Below are positions 25,720 through 35,227 of a DNA stretch of 64,000 nucleotides, piece after piece. Made by a program: the position numbers and the translations under genes. This stretch comes from Ohtaekwangia koreensis (GTDB lineage Bacteria; Bacteroidota; Bacteroidia; Cytophagales; Cyclobacteriaceae): assembly GCF_900167975.1 (NCBI RefSeq), contig NZ_FUZU01000001.1, positions 1,584,580 to 1,648,579 on the forward strand, written 5' to 3'. Every line of letters starts with the position of its first letter. Position 1 is the first letter of the stretch. Under the pieces are notes generated by a model. The model had not been told where the DNA came from. It searched no databases and saw nothing but the letters and a program-made list of their open reading frames with translations.

Positions 25720-27195
25720 TTACTGCACAACAACCTGCCACTGCTGATTATTCCCGCCATTCCATGGCCATTGAATAATTGTTGCGCCATTTGCAGTGGA
25801 ACCCTGATTTACATCCAGTGCACTGCCACTATTTCTGTTGATAATCCGGTAGTAGCCTCCTCCGTTGTCAATGATTTGCCATTGCTGATTATTGCCACCG
25901 TTCCAAGGCCATTGAATGATCGGTGCGCCATTTGTTGTTGAACCTTGGTTCACATCCAGTGCATCGCCACTGTTACGATTTGTGATCCTGTGATAGCCAT
26001 CACCTATATCTACAATACGCCACTGCTGGTTGTTACCACCACTCCATGTCCATTGTATTACACTTGCACCATCGGTAGTAGCAGCACCGTTCACATCAAG
26101 TACTCTGCTGCTGTTCCGGTTCGTGATGCGATAGTAACTATTAGGTTCAAAGCCACCATATCCCCAACCATAACGGATCCGGGTAACGCCTGAGTTATTG
26201 GTTGTCGTGAGCGTAATGTTATTGCCACTTCCTCCGCGTTGTTGAATGCTATAGCTGTCACCATCCCGCAAGCCAGGCCAGTATACACTTGCAATCTGAC
26301 TGTTTCTGAATTTGTTGGTAGACCCTTGGATATAGGCGATTTCATTGTCGCCATTGGCGACACCAGTATAATTTTTCCCAGTAGTCATCGCTGCACCATA
26401 CTCGGTTACAACGGTACGGCTGGCGTAATTGCCAATGCGATTTTGCCAGTCTTGTTCCCACTGTGCAGCAGTAGCATGTGTAGTCCAGAAAGCATAGTTA
26501 TGCAACGCGAGCAGACAATTACTGAAACGGCTATCAGCACCTACAGCAGTAACATTTTCAGAATAGCCGGTTCCTCCCAGAAGAATTCTTCCGTGTGGTA
26601 CAGAAGGATAACGCGAAAGCCACTCAGCATAGATCGTGGTTAACTCAGACAAACTATATCCATGTGGTTCATTGAATACTTCGAAGTATACATTTGCATT
26701 ATTGCCATATTTATTTACGATGGTTTGCCACATACTCCAAAATTGCGTGGTGTTATCAATACGCCCATCACGCGAAGAAGCGCTTTCCCAGCAGGCGAGA
26801 ATCACCTTCATGTTTTTACTGAGTGCTGCATCCATGGCACCGGTATAAGCGCTCCACCAGGATTCCAGTACGCTGTTCGGATTAACTGGTAGGCGTACCG
26901 TGTTAACACCCGCCATGTTTGTTTGAAAGGCTGTGAGAATAGAATTCGCTTTAGCCTGAACTGTAGAATAATTATCAGAGGACGTCAGTCCGGATGGAAT
27001 TACCCAGCCGTCAACAAAGTTATCCCGGCCATCGGCCCAGTTTACACCAGCAATGCTACCGGCACCAAGACGTTTGTCCTGGTTATTGACAACCTCGGGA
27101 GCCACCGCCCTGGTGGTCGTAATTTCTTCTTCCTGGCTGCATCCGCAGACCATCGCCAACGATATGGCTACTGCATAACTTACATGTTTGATCAT
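25720..27195 (-). CDS. GH5-family glycosidase lipoprotein with ricin-type trefoil
   Basis: The 491-residue protein starts with a lipoprotein signal peptide ending at C19 (AMVCGCS). The GH5 barrel spans about 45-340, with acid/base E176 in FEVFNEP and nucleophile E265 in VVTEYGA. Residues about 355-491 are a ricin-type beta-trefoil of three repeats, each with the GGNNQQW pattern and a SALDVN or RVLDVN motif, likely a carbohydrate-binding CBM13-like module. The substrate is a beta-linked polysaccharide not identifiable by eye. It is divergent from the first hybrid sensor and probably belongs to the same utilisation locus. It ends in a clear intrinsic terminator. Confidence 0.88.
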   Translation of the reverse strand: MIKHVSYAVAISLAMVCGCSQEEEITTTRAVAPEVVNNQDKRLGAGSIAGVNWADGRDNFVDGWVIPSGLTSSDNYSTVQAKANSILTAFQTNMAGVNTVRLPVNPNSVLESWWSAYTGAMDAALSKNMKVILACWESASSRDGRIDNTTQFWSMWQTIVNKYGNNANVYFEVFNEPHGYSLSELTTIYAEWLSRYPSVPHGRILLGGTGYSENVTAVGADSRFSNCLLALHNYAFWTTHATAAQWEQDWQNRIGNYASRTVVTEYGAAMTTGKNYTGVANGDNEIAYIQGSTNKFRNSQIASVYWPGLRDGDSYSIQQRGGSGNNITLTTTNNSGVTRIRYGWGYGGFEPNSYYRITNRNSSRVLDVNGAATTDGASVIQWTWSGGNNQQWRIVDIGDGYHRITNRNSGDALDVNQGSTTNGAPIIQWPWNGGNNQQWQIIDNGGGYYRIINRNSGSALDVNQGSTANGATIIQWPWNGGNNQQWQVVVQ

Positions 27196-27599
27196 AAATT
27201 AAAGGTTTTGGTTGTTTGACTTAATTACTCATACAACCTACCCATTGAAATTCATCTTAAACGGGGATATATGCGGAATTAGTAGGGGTTAAATCGTTTG
27301 CATAAAAATTATTGCTCAGATATCAACGGACAAGGCTGTAGACACTTAAGTAATTCAGAATTCCATGCTACACGGAACGCTTTCTTGTAAATATTCCGGA
27401 CCGAAAACGATTTAATCTTCAATTGCCCCCTACGGTTTACACAAATCCCCCCATGTAAAGCATGTCGCGTTACGGTTATTTGAGCTCTTGTCGTGTGTTA
27501 AAACTTCTTTCTGTTAAAAGACTCACATTTTTGTTGTAACAGACTGGATTGAGAAGGTTAAACAACATTGATTTGAGATTACGTTAACTTCAGGGGACA
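27196..27599. promoter_or_regulatory. Divergent intergenic region, GH5 and first hybrid sensor
   Basis: These 404 bases must hold the promoters for both the GH5 gene and the hybrid sensor gene. No open frame is visible. I did not find a clear -33/-7 pair or a direct repeat that would mark the binding site of the sensor's AraC domain. Confidence 0.45.
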
Positions 27600-30500
27600 A
27601 TGGATCCGGATTCCAAGAAACTACAACTTCCACGCATTTTTTTACAATCCCTGATAGGGCTCACGTTGTTATTTGCTACCACGGCCGTTGCGCAGCAGGA
27701 ACCTAAAAGCCGTATCAAACGATACAGTATTAAAGACGGACTCTCCCAAGGTGTTGTCAATAGTATAACACAAGACGATCAAGGGCTAATGTGGTTTGCC
27801 ACCGAAGATGGATTGAATCGTTTTGATGGTTATTCATTTAAAGTTTTTAAGTACGATCCGGATAATAGTAGAGGACTTGCTGATAATTTTATTCAGAGTG
27901 TATTCAAAGATTCCGAAGGATCGTTTTGGGTTTCATCCCGAAAGGGTCTGCATCAGTTCGATCAGCTAAAGGAACAATTTCCACTATACAAACATTCTTT
28001 TCCTGCAGGAAGTAATGACCCTAATAATGATGTGAGCTTCATTGCGGAAGGAAGCGCCAAAAACCTATGGATCGCTTGGTATGGTGCGGGCTTCGCTTCC
28101 TTTAATAAGGAGACAAAAATATTTACACCCTATACTGATCGTACACTTCGTGAGTTGAGCAGCACACAAACCCTTACGTTACATGAAGACAAATTTGGAT
28201 TGCTTTGGGTTGGCACACAAAACAGAGGTATAGATGTTTTTAAGGTAAGCAAAGGGACCATTGTTAAGAAGCACGAAAATCTTTCGGATAAAAAACTTCT
28301 CCCATCACTCAATATTCGTTGCTTTGCCGAAGACCTGGCTGGTAACCTATGGATCGGTACAGCCAACGGTCTGGTACTATATAAACGGCAAGAGAATCGG
28401 TTCTACACCTTCAACGCAAAACGTTTCGGTATAGCCGGTAAGAGTATATTTACATTGCTTGCCGACAGTCATGAAAACCTGTGGATCGGTGTACAGGGAG
28501 GAGGACTATATTCCCTCGATCTTCGCCAGCTGAACAGTCACTCTCTTGATGATGTAATTTTTAATCACATCGAAACTCTGGACGACTATAACATTTCCAA
28601 ACGAACTATACTTTCCTTATATGAAGATAAGGATAAGAACCTCTGGATCGGAACTTTTGGTGATGGTATATATATGATCAGCAGTGTTAAAGAGAAATTC
28701 TTTAAGATTCAAACCAAACAATATACAAACGCATCGTTAAGCTTTGTACAGTATTACGGCATGTGTTATGATCAGGATGGTAACTTATGGCTTGGCACAG
28801 ATGGCGATGGTATATATAAATCGCGTGTAACAGGCGAAGTTGTAAAACACTATAAAGCCGATAATAAAAAAGGAAGCCTCACGGACAATGCTATACTCAG
28901 CGCCCTTCGTGATCATGACGATAATTTATGGTTTGGTACATATTCGCAGGGGATTTTCAAATATGATACACACAGCGATACGTTTATCAATTACCGTTAT
29001 TCCGGAGATCAGTCTTTAGCAGGAGGTAATGATGTACGTGTCATTTTTGAAGATTCGAAGCATAACCTGTGGGTGGGTACCAATCGCGGTGGATTATGTT
29101 TGCTGGACGAAGCCAGTCACACATACAAGAGTATACCAGGAGCACAAGGTATATTACGAGATGGTGACATTCGTGCAATTGCCGAAGATAAATCGGGAAG
29201 TCTGTGGATTGGTTGCTATGGTGACGGCCTTCATTATTTTGATCCGGCTTCAAAAAAATCAGAACGGTACTTCCATACGTCAGAGAAAGATGAACAGCTC
29301 AAGAGCAACGTTGTCTTTGCTTTGAGCATTGATCGAAAAGGTAAAGTATGGATTGGTACAGGAGGAGGAGGGCTGGTATATTATGATCCTGTCGCAAAGA
29401 GTATAAAGCGATACAGCGATAAAGATGGCCTTGCTAATAATACGATCTACGCCATCTTAATAGACAACTCTGATAATTTGTGGGTCAGTACCAACAAGGG
29501 TATCTCCAAGTATGAATCTGTTAAAGGACAATTTTATAACTACGATGTGAATGATGGTTTGCAGGATGGTCAATATAATCCGGGCTCAGCCTTGTATAAT
29601 GATATAGCAGGGTATATGTGCTTTGGCGGAACAACGGCACTGAATGTTTTTTACCCCGATCAGGTCATCGAACATTTAAAGAAACCGAAAGTAATGATCT
29701 CCGGGTTTCAACTCTTTAATAAACCGGTTGAAGTAAACAGCAAGAATGAAAATGATTTTGAATTAAATCAGGTCATAAGCCAAACAAAAAAAATTACACT
29801 GACACATCGGCAATCTGTGTTCACTTTTGATTTCGTTGGATTAAACTATAGCTATCCTGAAAAAAATAAATATGCCTATAAACTGGATGGACTCGATCGT
29901 GATTGGAACTATGTAGGGAACCAGCGTTCTGCTACATATCGTTACCTGGAGCCGGGTAAGTATACATTTAAAGTAAAGGCTTCGAATGAAGATAACATCT
30001 GGAGTGATGAATATGCAAGTATAGCCATTACAATCCTGCCACCATTTTGGCGGACACCTTTCGCATATTTTTTATATGTGCTGGTGGTCGGTGGATTATG
30101 TTTGGCCGTAGTAGCTGTGAGGCGGAAGCAAGCGACATTACGCAAGCGTCTGAAAATTGAGAAAGCACAACGTAAGCGTGAGCGCCAATTGGTACAGGAG
30201 AAACTTAGTTTCTTCACGGAGATCTCGCATGAATTCCGTACACCTCTTACGTTAATGATTGGACCATTGGAGGAAATGGTTTCCCGCGAAGGCAGTTATA
30301 CGCCAACGGGCCGGAAATTAAAAATGGTAAATCGCAATGCGCATAAATTGCTAAGTCTGATCAATAAGCTGCTGGATTATCGCAAGATAGAAAGCGGAAA
30401 CATTGTGTTAAAGGTTAAGGAAGATGATATCGTGACCTTTGTAGAGGAGATCTATATCACGTTTAAAGAGCTTGCCATTCGTAAAAATATAGTATTCAAT

Positions 30501-31790
30501 TTCCATCCTGAAGAAGCATCACTATTGGTATGGTTTGATAAGGAAAAATTGGAGATGGTGTTGAATAATATAATTTCTAATTCTTTTAAATATATAGGGA
30601 AGGGAAACGAGATCACGATTTCAATTCACAAACAGGTCTCTGAAAAATCGCCGCAAGGCAAAGTCTCCATTAAGATTAAAGACAACGGTATAGGTATACC
30701 CAGGAAACAACTTGGGAGTATATTTGACTGGTTTTATAAAGGAGATAGCTCCGGCCCGATGAGTTCGGGCATTGGCCTTGCGCTCGCAAAGAAACTGGTG
30801 CACCTGCACAAGGGTGATATCTTTGTTGAAAGCACAGAAGGAAGTGGTTCAACGTTCAGTATTAAAATTCCATTGGGGAAGGATCACTTTAAACCCAATG
30901 AGATTATCATTGATACGAGTGAAGATACGTTCCTGTTGAATGGGAGCGGAGCAAGAGGTGCTCATATTGCTGACCTAGTAACGGAAGATGGAGAGGATGA
31001 TACTACAGGAAGAAAAGGACAACGCAGTTTGTTGATTGTGGAGGATGATGAAGACATCCGGATGTTCCTGAAAGAATATTTTGAGAAGAATTATAGAGTA
31101 CTTGAAGCAAATCATGGTAAGGAAGGATTAGCGCTTACAGCCGAGCATCATGTTGATCTAATTATTAGCGATATCATGATGCCTGAAATGAATGGTATAG
31201 ATTTTTGCAAGGAGTTGAAAAGTAATATTCGTACCAGCCATATACCCATCATTTTACTAACCGCAAAGACATCACTCACACATCATAAAGAAGGAATTGA
31301 AATTGGTGCTGACGCATACATCACGAAACCGTTTAGCCCCGAGATGCTCGCGCTAACCATGAACAACCTGTTACAGTCGCGCGAAAATCTGAAACGTTTT
31401 TACCGGAACTTGTTCAGTGCCAACACAACGATAACGGCCCCGGAATCTCATTCGCCAGATGAAAAATTCCTCCATTCCATTTACGATATTTTTAAAGCTA
31501 ACCTCGACCACCCCGACTTTAATGTAAATGAGCTTTGCGAATCGCTCAACATGAGCCGCTCTTTATTATATAAGAAAGTCAAAATGCTTACAGGGCTTTC
31601 ACCGGTTGAATACCTAAGGTCGTTGCGGATGCAGGAAGCTGCGCAGTTATTGAAGTCCAAAAAGTATAAAGTCTTTGAGGTTGTCTACATGGTTGGGTTC
31701 TCGGATTTGAAATATTTCCGCCAGTGTTTTGTGAAAGAATTCGGTTATGCACCCTCGGAATTGCTAAAAAACAACGACAAGACTGATTGA
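27600..31790 (+). CDS. Hybrid two-component sensor/AraC regulator (HTCS) of locus 1
   Basis: This 1396-residue one-protein two-component system has a signal peptide (about 12-32). A periplasmic double beta-propeller of repeated LWIGT-GL blades spans about 40-720. A Y_Y_Y domain (about 737-819) and a membrane helix (about 820-840) follow. The kinase domain has H877 in EISHEFRTPLTL and an ATPase domain (about 980-1095). The receiver carries phospho-acceptor D1191 (IISDIMMPEMNG). A C-terminal AraC helix-turn-helix covers about 1290-1396. Such proteins sense an oligosaccharide in the periplasm and activate the adjacent sus genes. The start at ATG 27600 leads into the signal peptide. It is followed by susC and susD of locus 1. 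Confidence 0.95.
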   Translation: MDPDSKKLQLPRIFLQSLIGLTLLFATTAVAQQEPKSRIKRYSIKDGLSQGVVNSITQDDQGLMWFATEDGLNRFDGYSFKVFKYDPDNSRGLADNFIQSVFKDSEGSFWVSSRKGLHQFDQLKEQFPLYKHSFPAGSNDPNNDVSFIAEGSAKNLWIAWYGAGFASFNKETKIFTPYTDRTLRELSSTQTLTLHEDKFGLLWVGTQNRGIDVFKVSKGTIVKKHENLSDKKLLPSLNIRCFAEDLAGNLWIGTANGLVLYKRQENRFYTFNAKRFGIAGKSIFTLLADSHENLWIGVQGGGLYSLDLRQLNSHSLDDVIFNHIETLDDYNISKRTILSLYEDKDKNLWIGTFGDGIYMISSVKEKFFKIQTKQYTNASLSFVQYYGMCYDQDGNLWLGTDGDGIYKSRVTGEVVKHYKADNKKGSLTDNAILSALRDHDDNLWFGTYSQGIFKYDTHSDTFINYRYSGDQSLAGGNDVRVIFEDSKHNLWVGTNRGGLCLLDEASHTYKSIPGAQGILRDGDIRAIAEDKSGSLWIGCYGDGLHYFDPASKKSERYFHTSEKDEQLKSNVVFALSIDRKGKVWIGTGGGGLVYYDPVAKSIKRYSDKDGLANNTIYAILIDNSDNLWVSTNKGISKYESVKGQFYNYDVNDGLQDGQYNPGSALYNDIAGYMCFGGTTALNVFYPDQVIEHLKKPKVMISGFQLFNKPVEVNSKNENDFELNQVISQTKKITLTHRQSVFTFDFVGLNYSYPEKNKYAYKLDGLDRDWNYVGNQRSATYRYLEPGKYTFKVKASNEDNIWSDEYASIAITILPPFWRTPFAYFLYVLVVGGLCLAVVAVRRKQATLRKRLKIEKAQRKRERQLVQEKLSFFTEISHEFRTPLTLMIGPLEEMVSREGSYTPTGRKLKMVNRNAHKLLSLINKLLDYRKIESGNIVLKVKEDDIVTFVEEIYITFKELAIRKNIVFNFHPEEASLLVWFDKEKLEMVLNNIISNSFKYIGKGNEITISIHKQVSEKSPQGKVSIKIKDNGIGIPRKQLGSIFDWFYKGDSSGPMSSGIGLALAKKLVHLHKGDIFVESTEGSGSTFSIKIPLGKDHFKPNEIIIDTSEDTFLLNGSGARGAHIADLVTEDGEDDTTGRKGQRSLLIVEDDEDIRMFLKEYFEKNYRVLEANHGKEGLALTAEHHVDLIISDIMMPEMNGIDFCKELKSNIRTSHIPIILLTAKTSLTHHKEGIEIGADAYITKPFSPEMLALTMNNLLQSRENLKRFYRNLFSANTTITAPESHSPDEKFLHSIYDIFKANLDHPDFNVNELCESLNMSRSLLYKKVKMLTGLSPVEYLRSLRMQEAAQLLKSKKYKVFEVVYMVGFSDLKYFRQCFVKEFGYAPSELLKNNDKTD

Positions 31791-32101
31791 CATCTACCCC
31801 CCTCATCGCGAACAATTCGTGGAGGGTGAATATTCCCGTGTTTTATTCTTCGAAATGGCTCCGAAAACGATGTTTTAACTCAGAAAAGCCATCCACCCCT
31901 CACGAAGTATAAGTTTCCCCCTCATTCTAACAATCGATTTCGACCACCTTTATGCAAAGGTTTGCACCACTTCGGTGCGCCAGTACCACTAGTATTCGAC
32001 CCTAAACTTAAATGGCATGAAAGCGATTCTCAATTCAGGTTAAGCGTCCCCGTCAATCCTCCGCCTTCGCGGCAAATTCAAGTCCTAACAAAACCGAAAT
32101 T
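31791..32101. promoter_or_regulatory. Region upstream of the first susC
   Basis: The 311 bases between the sensor gene and susC contain no gene. An imperfect bulged hairpin at 31800-31826 may end the sensor transcript. A GCAAA-GG-TTTGC dyad sits near 31955. The susC promoter and the binding site of the upstream AraC domain are expected here but not identified. Confidence 0.4.
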
Positions 32102-35100
32102 ATGATCATTAAACATTTACCAAGAAAAATTACGGCTCCGTTCATCGTCATGATGATAATGCTCGGATGCCTGCACGCTTCGATTCCACTGTTTGCCCAG
32201 TCAGACATTACTGTAAAGGGCAAGATCACATCACAGGATGATGCCTCCGCTTTGCCGGGTGTCAACGTGATTGTAAAAGGAACTTCCATTGGCACCACAA
32301 CGGATGCTAATGGTGAATTCTCAATTAAGGCTCCTGATCAGAATTCAATCCTCGTGTTCTCATTTATAGGGTATACATCGCAGGAAGCTGTAGTCGGAAC
32401 GCAAACGAACATAGACGTAGCATTGGTTTCTGATATCGCTACACTCTCTGAAATAGTTGTGGTAGGATACGGTGAGCAGAAAAAAGAAACGCTTACGGGT
32501 TCTGTATCGCAGATAAAAGGAGAAGATATAGTAAAGAGTCCTCAGACGAACGTATCCAACTCACTGGCCGGACGCTTCTCCGGTGTTATAGCCAGCAACC
32601 GTGGTGGCGAGCCTGGGTATGATGGCAGTAGCTATAACATTCGTGGTTTAGCAACAACTGGTAACAACGATGTACTTGTCGTAATTGATGGTATACCTGG
32701 ACAGTTGGGAGGTCTCGAACGTTTAAACCCCAATGACATTGAAAGTGTATCTATACTGAAAGATGCTTCGGCTGCAGTATACGGAAGTCGTGCTGCAAAC
32801 GGTGTTATCCTTGTTACAACGAAGCGTGGTAAAAGTGGTAAGCCCACAGTAAACTATAGCTTTAACCAAGGCTTTTCTTCACCAACACGTTTGCCTGATA
32901 TGGCAGATGCCGCTACGTATGCTACTATACAAAACGAGATTGACTACTATAATAACAAAGCGGGTGGTATGAATCAGCATTATTCAGAAGCAGAGATTCA
33001 GAGATTCCGTGATGGTTCAGATCCGATCAATTATCCCAATACAAACTGGGCGGATGAAACGCTGAAGAAAGTAGCATTGCAGAATCAGCACAATCTATCC
33101 ATCAATGGTGGATCTTCGGATGTAAAGTATTTTGTGTCGCTTGGTAAAATATACCAGGACGGGCTCTATAAGAACGGAGCTACAAAATACAATCAGTATA
33201 GCTTCCGCTCGAACATCGATGCGAATGTTACTAAAGATTTTAAAATTACACTTTCGCTTGCTGGTCGTCAGGAAGATCGTAAGTATCCGATAAGTGGTGC
33301 TGGAGATATTTTCCGCTCGATATACCGCGCCTATCCAACAGTTGCTGCACGCTATCCGAATGGTTTTCCATCGAGAGGTGTTGAGGGTAATAACCCTGTA
33401 TTGATGGCAACTGATATTGGTGGTACAAACGTCAATCCAACCAATGTATTCAACGGGATTTTAAGAGCTAGCTATGCTATACCAAAAATTCAGGGACTCT
33501 CGGTTGACGGATTTTATGCTGTTGATAAAACCTGGAATTTCTCAAAAGCCTTCAGTAAGCCATACGCAGTGTATAGTTATAATAGTGCAGACGATAGCTA
33601 TACCCGTAGTATCTCCGGAGGATCATCAGGTACAGCGAAGCTTACGGAATCGCAGGAGAATAATACAATGATTACCCAGAACATAAAACTGAATTACGAA
33701 AAGCAGTTTGGTGATCATTATATCAATTCATTTGTGGCTTATGAACAAAGCCAAACGCATCGTGAAACATTCAATGCAACACGGTTAAGATTCCCAACCA
33801 TAGAAACGCCTGAACTTTCACAAGGAGGATCAGCAGCCGCTGATCGTGATAATACAGGTTCAAGCTATAATTATACCCGCAGAAGTTATATAGGCCGAAT
33901 TGCCTACAACTATAAAGAAAAATATCTTGCAGAAGTGCAAATGCGTGTTGATGGATCATCAACGTTCCCAAGTGGTAATCGCTATGGATACTTTCCTGCA
34001 GTATCTGCAGGATGGAGAATCTCAGAAGAAGATTGGTTCGCGAACAGTGTTTCATTTATCAATGATTTAAAGATCAGAGCATCTTATGGTCAATTGGGTA
34101 ATGATAATGTAAATCAATTCCAGTACTTTAATAATTACTCCTTTAATAATACATATGTTTTAGGAACCGATAAGCATCCTGGTATAGATCTCACAAAATT
34201 AGCCAATAAGAATATCACGTGGGAAGTGTCCAAAAAAACTGATATAGGTTTAAATGCTACCGTACTGCGGAATTTTACGCTTGAATTTATATACTTCATG
34301 CAGGATCGTTCTGATATATTAGCTGTCCGCAATGCATCTATTCCGGGCATATCTGGAATTGTTAATCCATACAATGACAACAGCGCCAATTACAATCCAC
34401 TCGTGCCTTCTGAAAATATAGGTAAAGTTAAGAGCCGTGGTATTGAAACAACAGTGGGCTATAAGCATCAGGGTGATTTCTGGTATGCGCTTTCAGCCAA
34501 CATGACGTATGCAAAAAGCGAGATTGTGTTTATTGATGAAGCGCCTTCTGTCCTTGATTACCAACGTCAGACAGGACGTCCATTGAATAGTTACCTGCTC
34601 TATAACGCTATAGGTATATTTCGCACAGCAGGTGATCTTGACAGTCATCCACATTTAGCGAACGCACAGCTCGGAGATCTGATCTATGACGATTATAATA
34701 ACGATGGAAAAATCACGGCCGATGATCAGGTAAGGACCAAATACGGTAACATCCCTCAATTAACCTATGGCCTTAACGTTAGTGCAGGCTGGAAAAACTT
34801 TGATATATCTATACTCTTTGCCGGACAAGCCCGCGTGAGTCAATATGTATTGGCGGAATCTGGAACGGTTGGAAACTTTTATAGCACATGGGCAGATAAT
34901 CGTTGGAGCCCTTCAAATGTAAATGGTAGCTATCCGCGCGTAGATACACGTGCTTCAGCATCCATCAATGGTGGTTCTAATAAAAATAATTTCTGGCTGA
35001 ACGATGCATCATTCATGCGTCTTAAGAATATAGCGATTGGCTATAATGTGCCAAGTGCGCTGATTTCTAAATTAAGTCTGACAGGTGTGCGGGTATATGC

Positions 35101-35224
35101 AAACGCATTCAACCTGTTTACCATCACCAAGGTAAAAGACTATGATCCTGAAGGAAGCAGTGAAAGTGGACAATTCTATCCACAGCAGCGCATTATCAAC
35201 TTGGGTGTAAACATTCAGTTTTAA
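32102..35224 (+). CDS. SusC/RagA-type TonB-dependent outer-membrane transporter, locus 1
   Basis: The 1040-residue protein starts with a signal peptide (about 1-32). A carboxypeptidase-regulatory-like domain follows (about 36-112; LPGVNVIVKGTSIGTTTDANG). The TonB-box-like motif EIVVVGYGEQKKETLTGS precedes the plug domain (about 130-240; VVIDGIPG and ILKDASAAVYGSRAANGVILVTT). The rest is the beta-barrel, ending in LGVNIQF with a terminal aromatic residue. It imports oligosaccharides with its SusD partner, which starts three bases after the susC stop. Size and order match the family. Confidence 0.95.
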   Translation: MIIKHLPRKITAPFIVMMIMLGCLHASIPLFAQSDITVKGKITSQDDASALPGVNVIVKGTSIGTTTDANGEFSIKAPDQNSILVFSFIGYTSQEAVVGTQTNIDVALVSDIATLSEIVVVGYGEQKKETLTGSVSQIKGEDIVKSPQTNVSNSLAGRFSGVIASNRGGEPGYDGSSYNIRGLATTGNNDVLVVIDGIPGQLGGLERLNPNDIESVSILKDASAAVYGSRAANGVILVTTKRGKSGKPTVNYSFNQGFSSPTRLPDMADAATYATIQNEIDYYNNKAGGMNQHYSEAEIQRFRDGSDPINYPNTNWADETLKKVALQNQHNLSINGGSSDVKYFVSLGKIYQDGLYKNGATKYNQYSFRSNIDANVTKDFKITLSLAGRQEDRKYPISGAGDIFRSIYRAYPTVAARYPNGFPSRGVEGNNPVLMATDIGGTNVNPTNVFNGILRASYAIPKIQGLSVDGFYAVDKTWNFSKAFSKPYAVYSYNSADDSYTRSISGGSSGTAKLTESQENNTMITQNIKLNYEKQFGDHYINSFVAYEQSQTHRETFNATRLRFPTIETPELSQGGSAAADRDNTGSSYNYTRRSYIGRIAYNYKEKYLAEVQMRVDGSSTFPSGNRYGYFPAVSAGWRISEEDWFANSVSFINDLKIRASYGQLGNDNVNQFQYFNNYSFNNTYVLGTDKHPGIDLTKLANKNITWEVSKKTDIGLNATVLRNFTLEFIYFMQDRSDILAVRNASIPGISGIVNPYNDNSANYNPLVPSENIGKVKSRGIETTVGYKHQGDFWYALSANMTYAKSEIVFIDEAPSVLDYQRQTGRPLNSYLLYNAIGIFRTAGDLDSHPHLANAQLGDLIYDDYNNDGKITADDQVRTKYGNIPQLTYGLNVSAGWKNFDISILFAGQARVSQYVLAESGTVGNFYSTWADNRWSPSNVNGSYPRVDTRASASINGGSNKNNFWLNDASFMRLKNIAIGYNVPSALISKLSLTGVRVYANAFNLFTITKVKDYDPEGSSESGQFYPQQRIINLGVNIQF

Positions 35225-35227
35225 AAA

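Noticed and set aside
25554-25778. Plus-strand frame of 74 codons upstream of the PqqD-like gene, considered as a precursor peptide
   Set aside because: It starts with TTG or ATG on the opposite strand, runs through the GH5 terminator and into the GH5 3' end, and lacks a leader-core layout.
25740-26130. Regular repeats in the GH5 gene, considered as a CRISPR-like array
   Set aside because: The repeats are in-frame ricin-trefoil units of about 45 codons and diverge at synonymous sites; there is no array structure.
31800-31826. Hairpin after the first hybrid sensor gene, considered as a terminator
   Set aside because: The stem has a two-base bulge and a wobble pair and no T-tract follows, so I mention it only in the intergenic entry.
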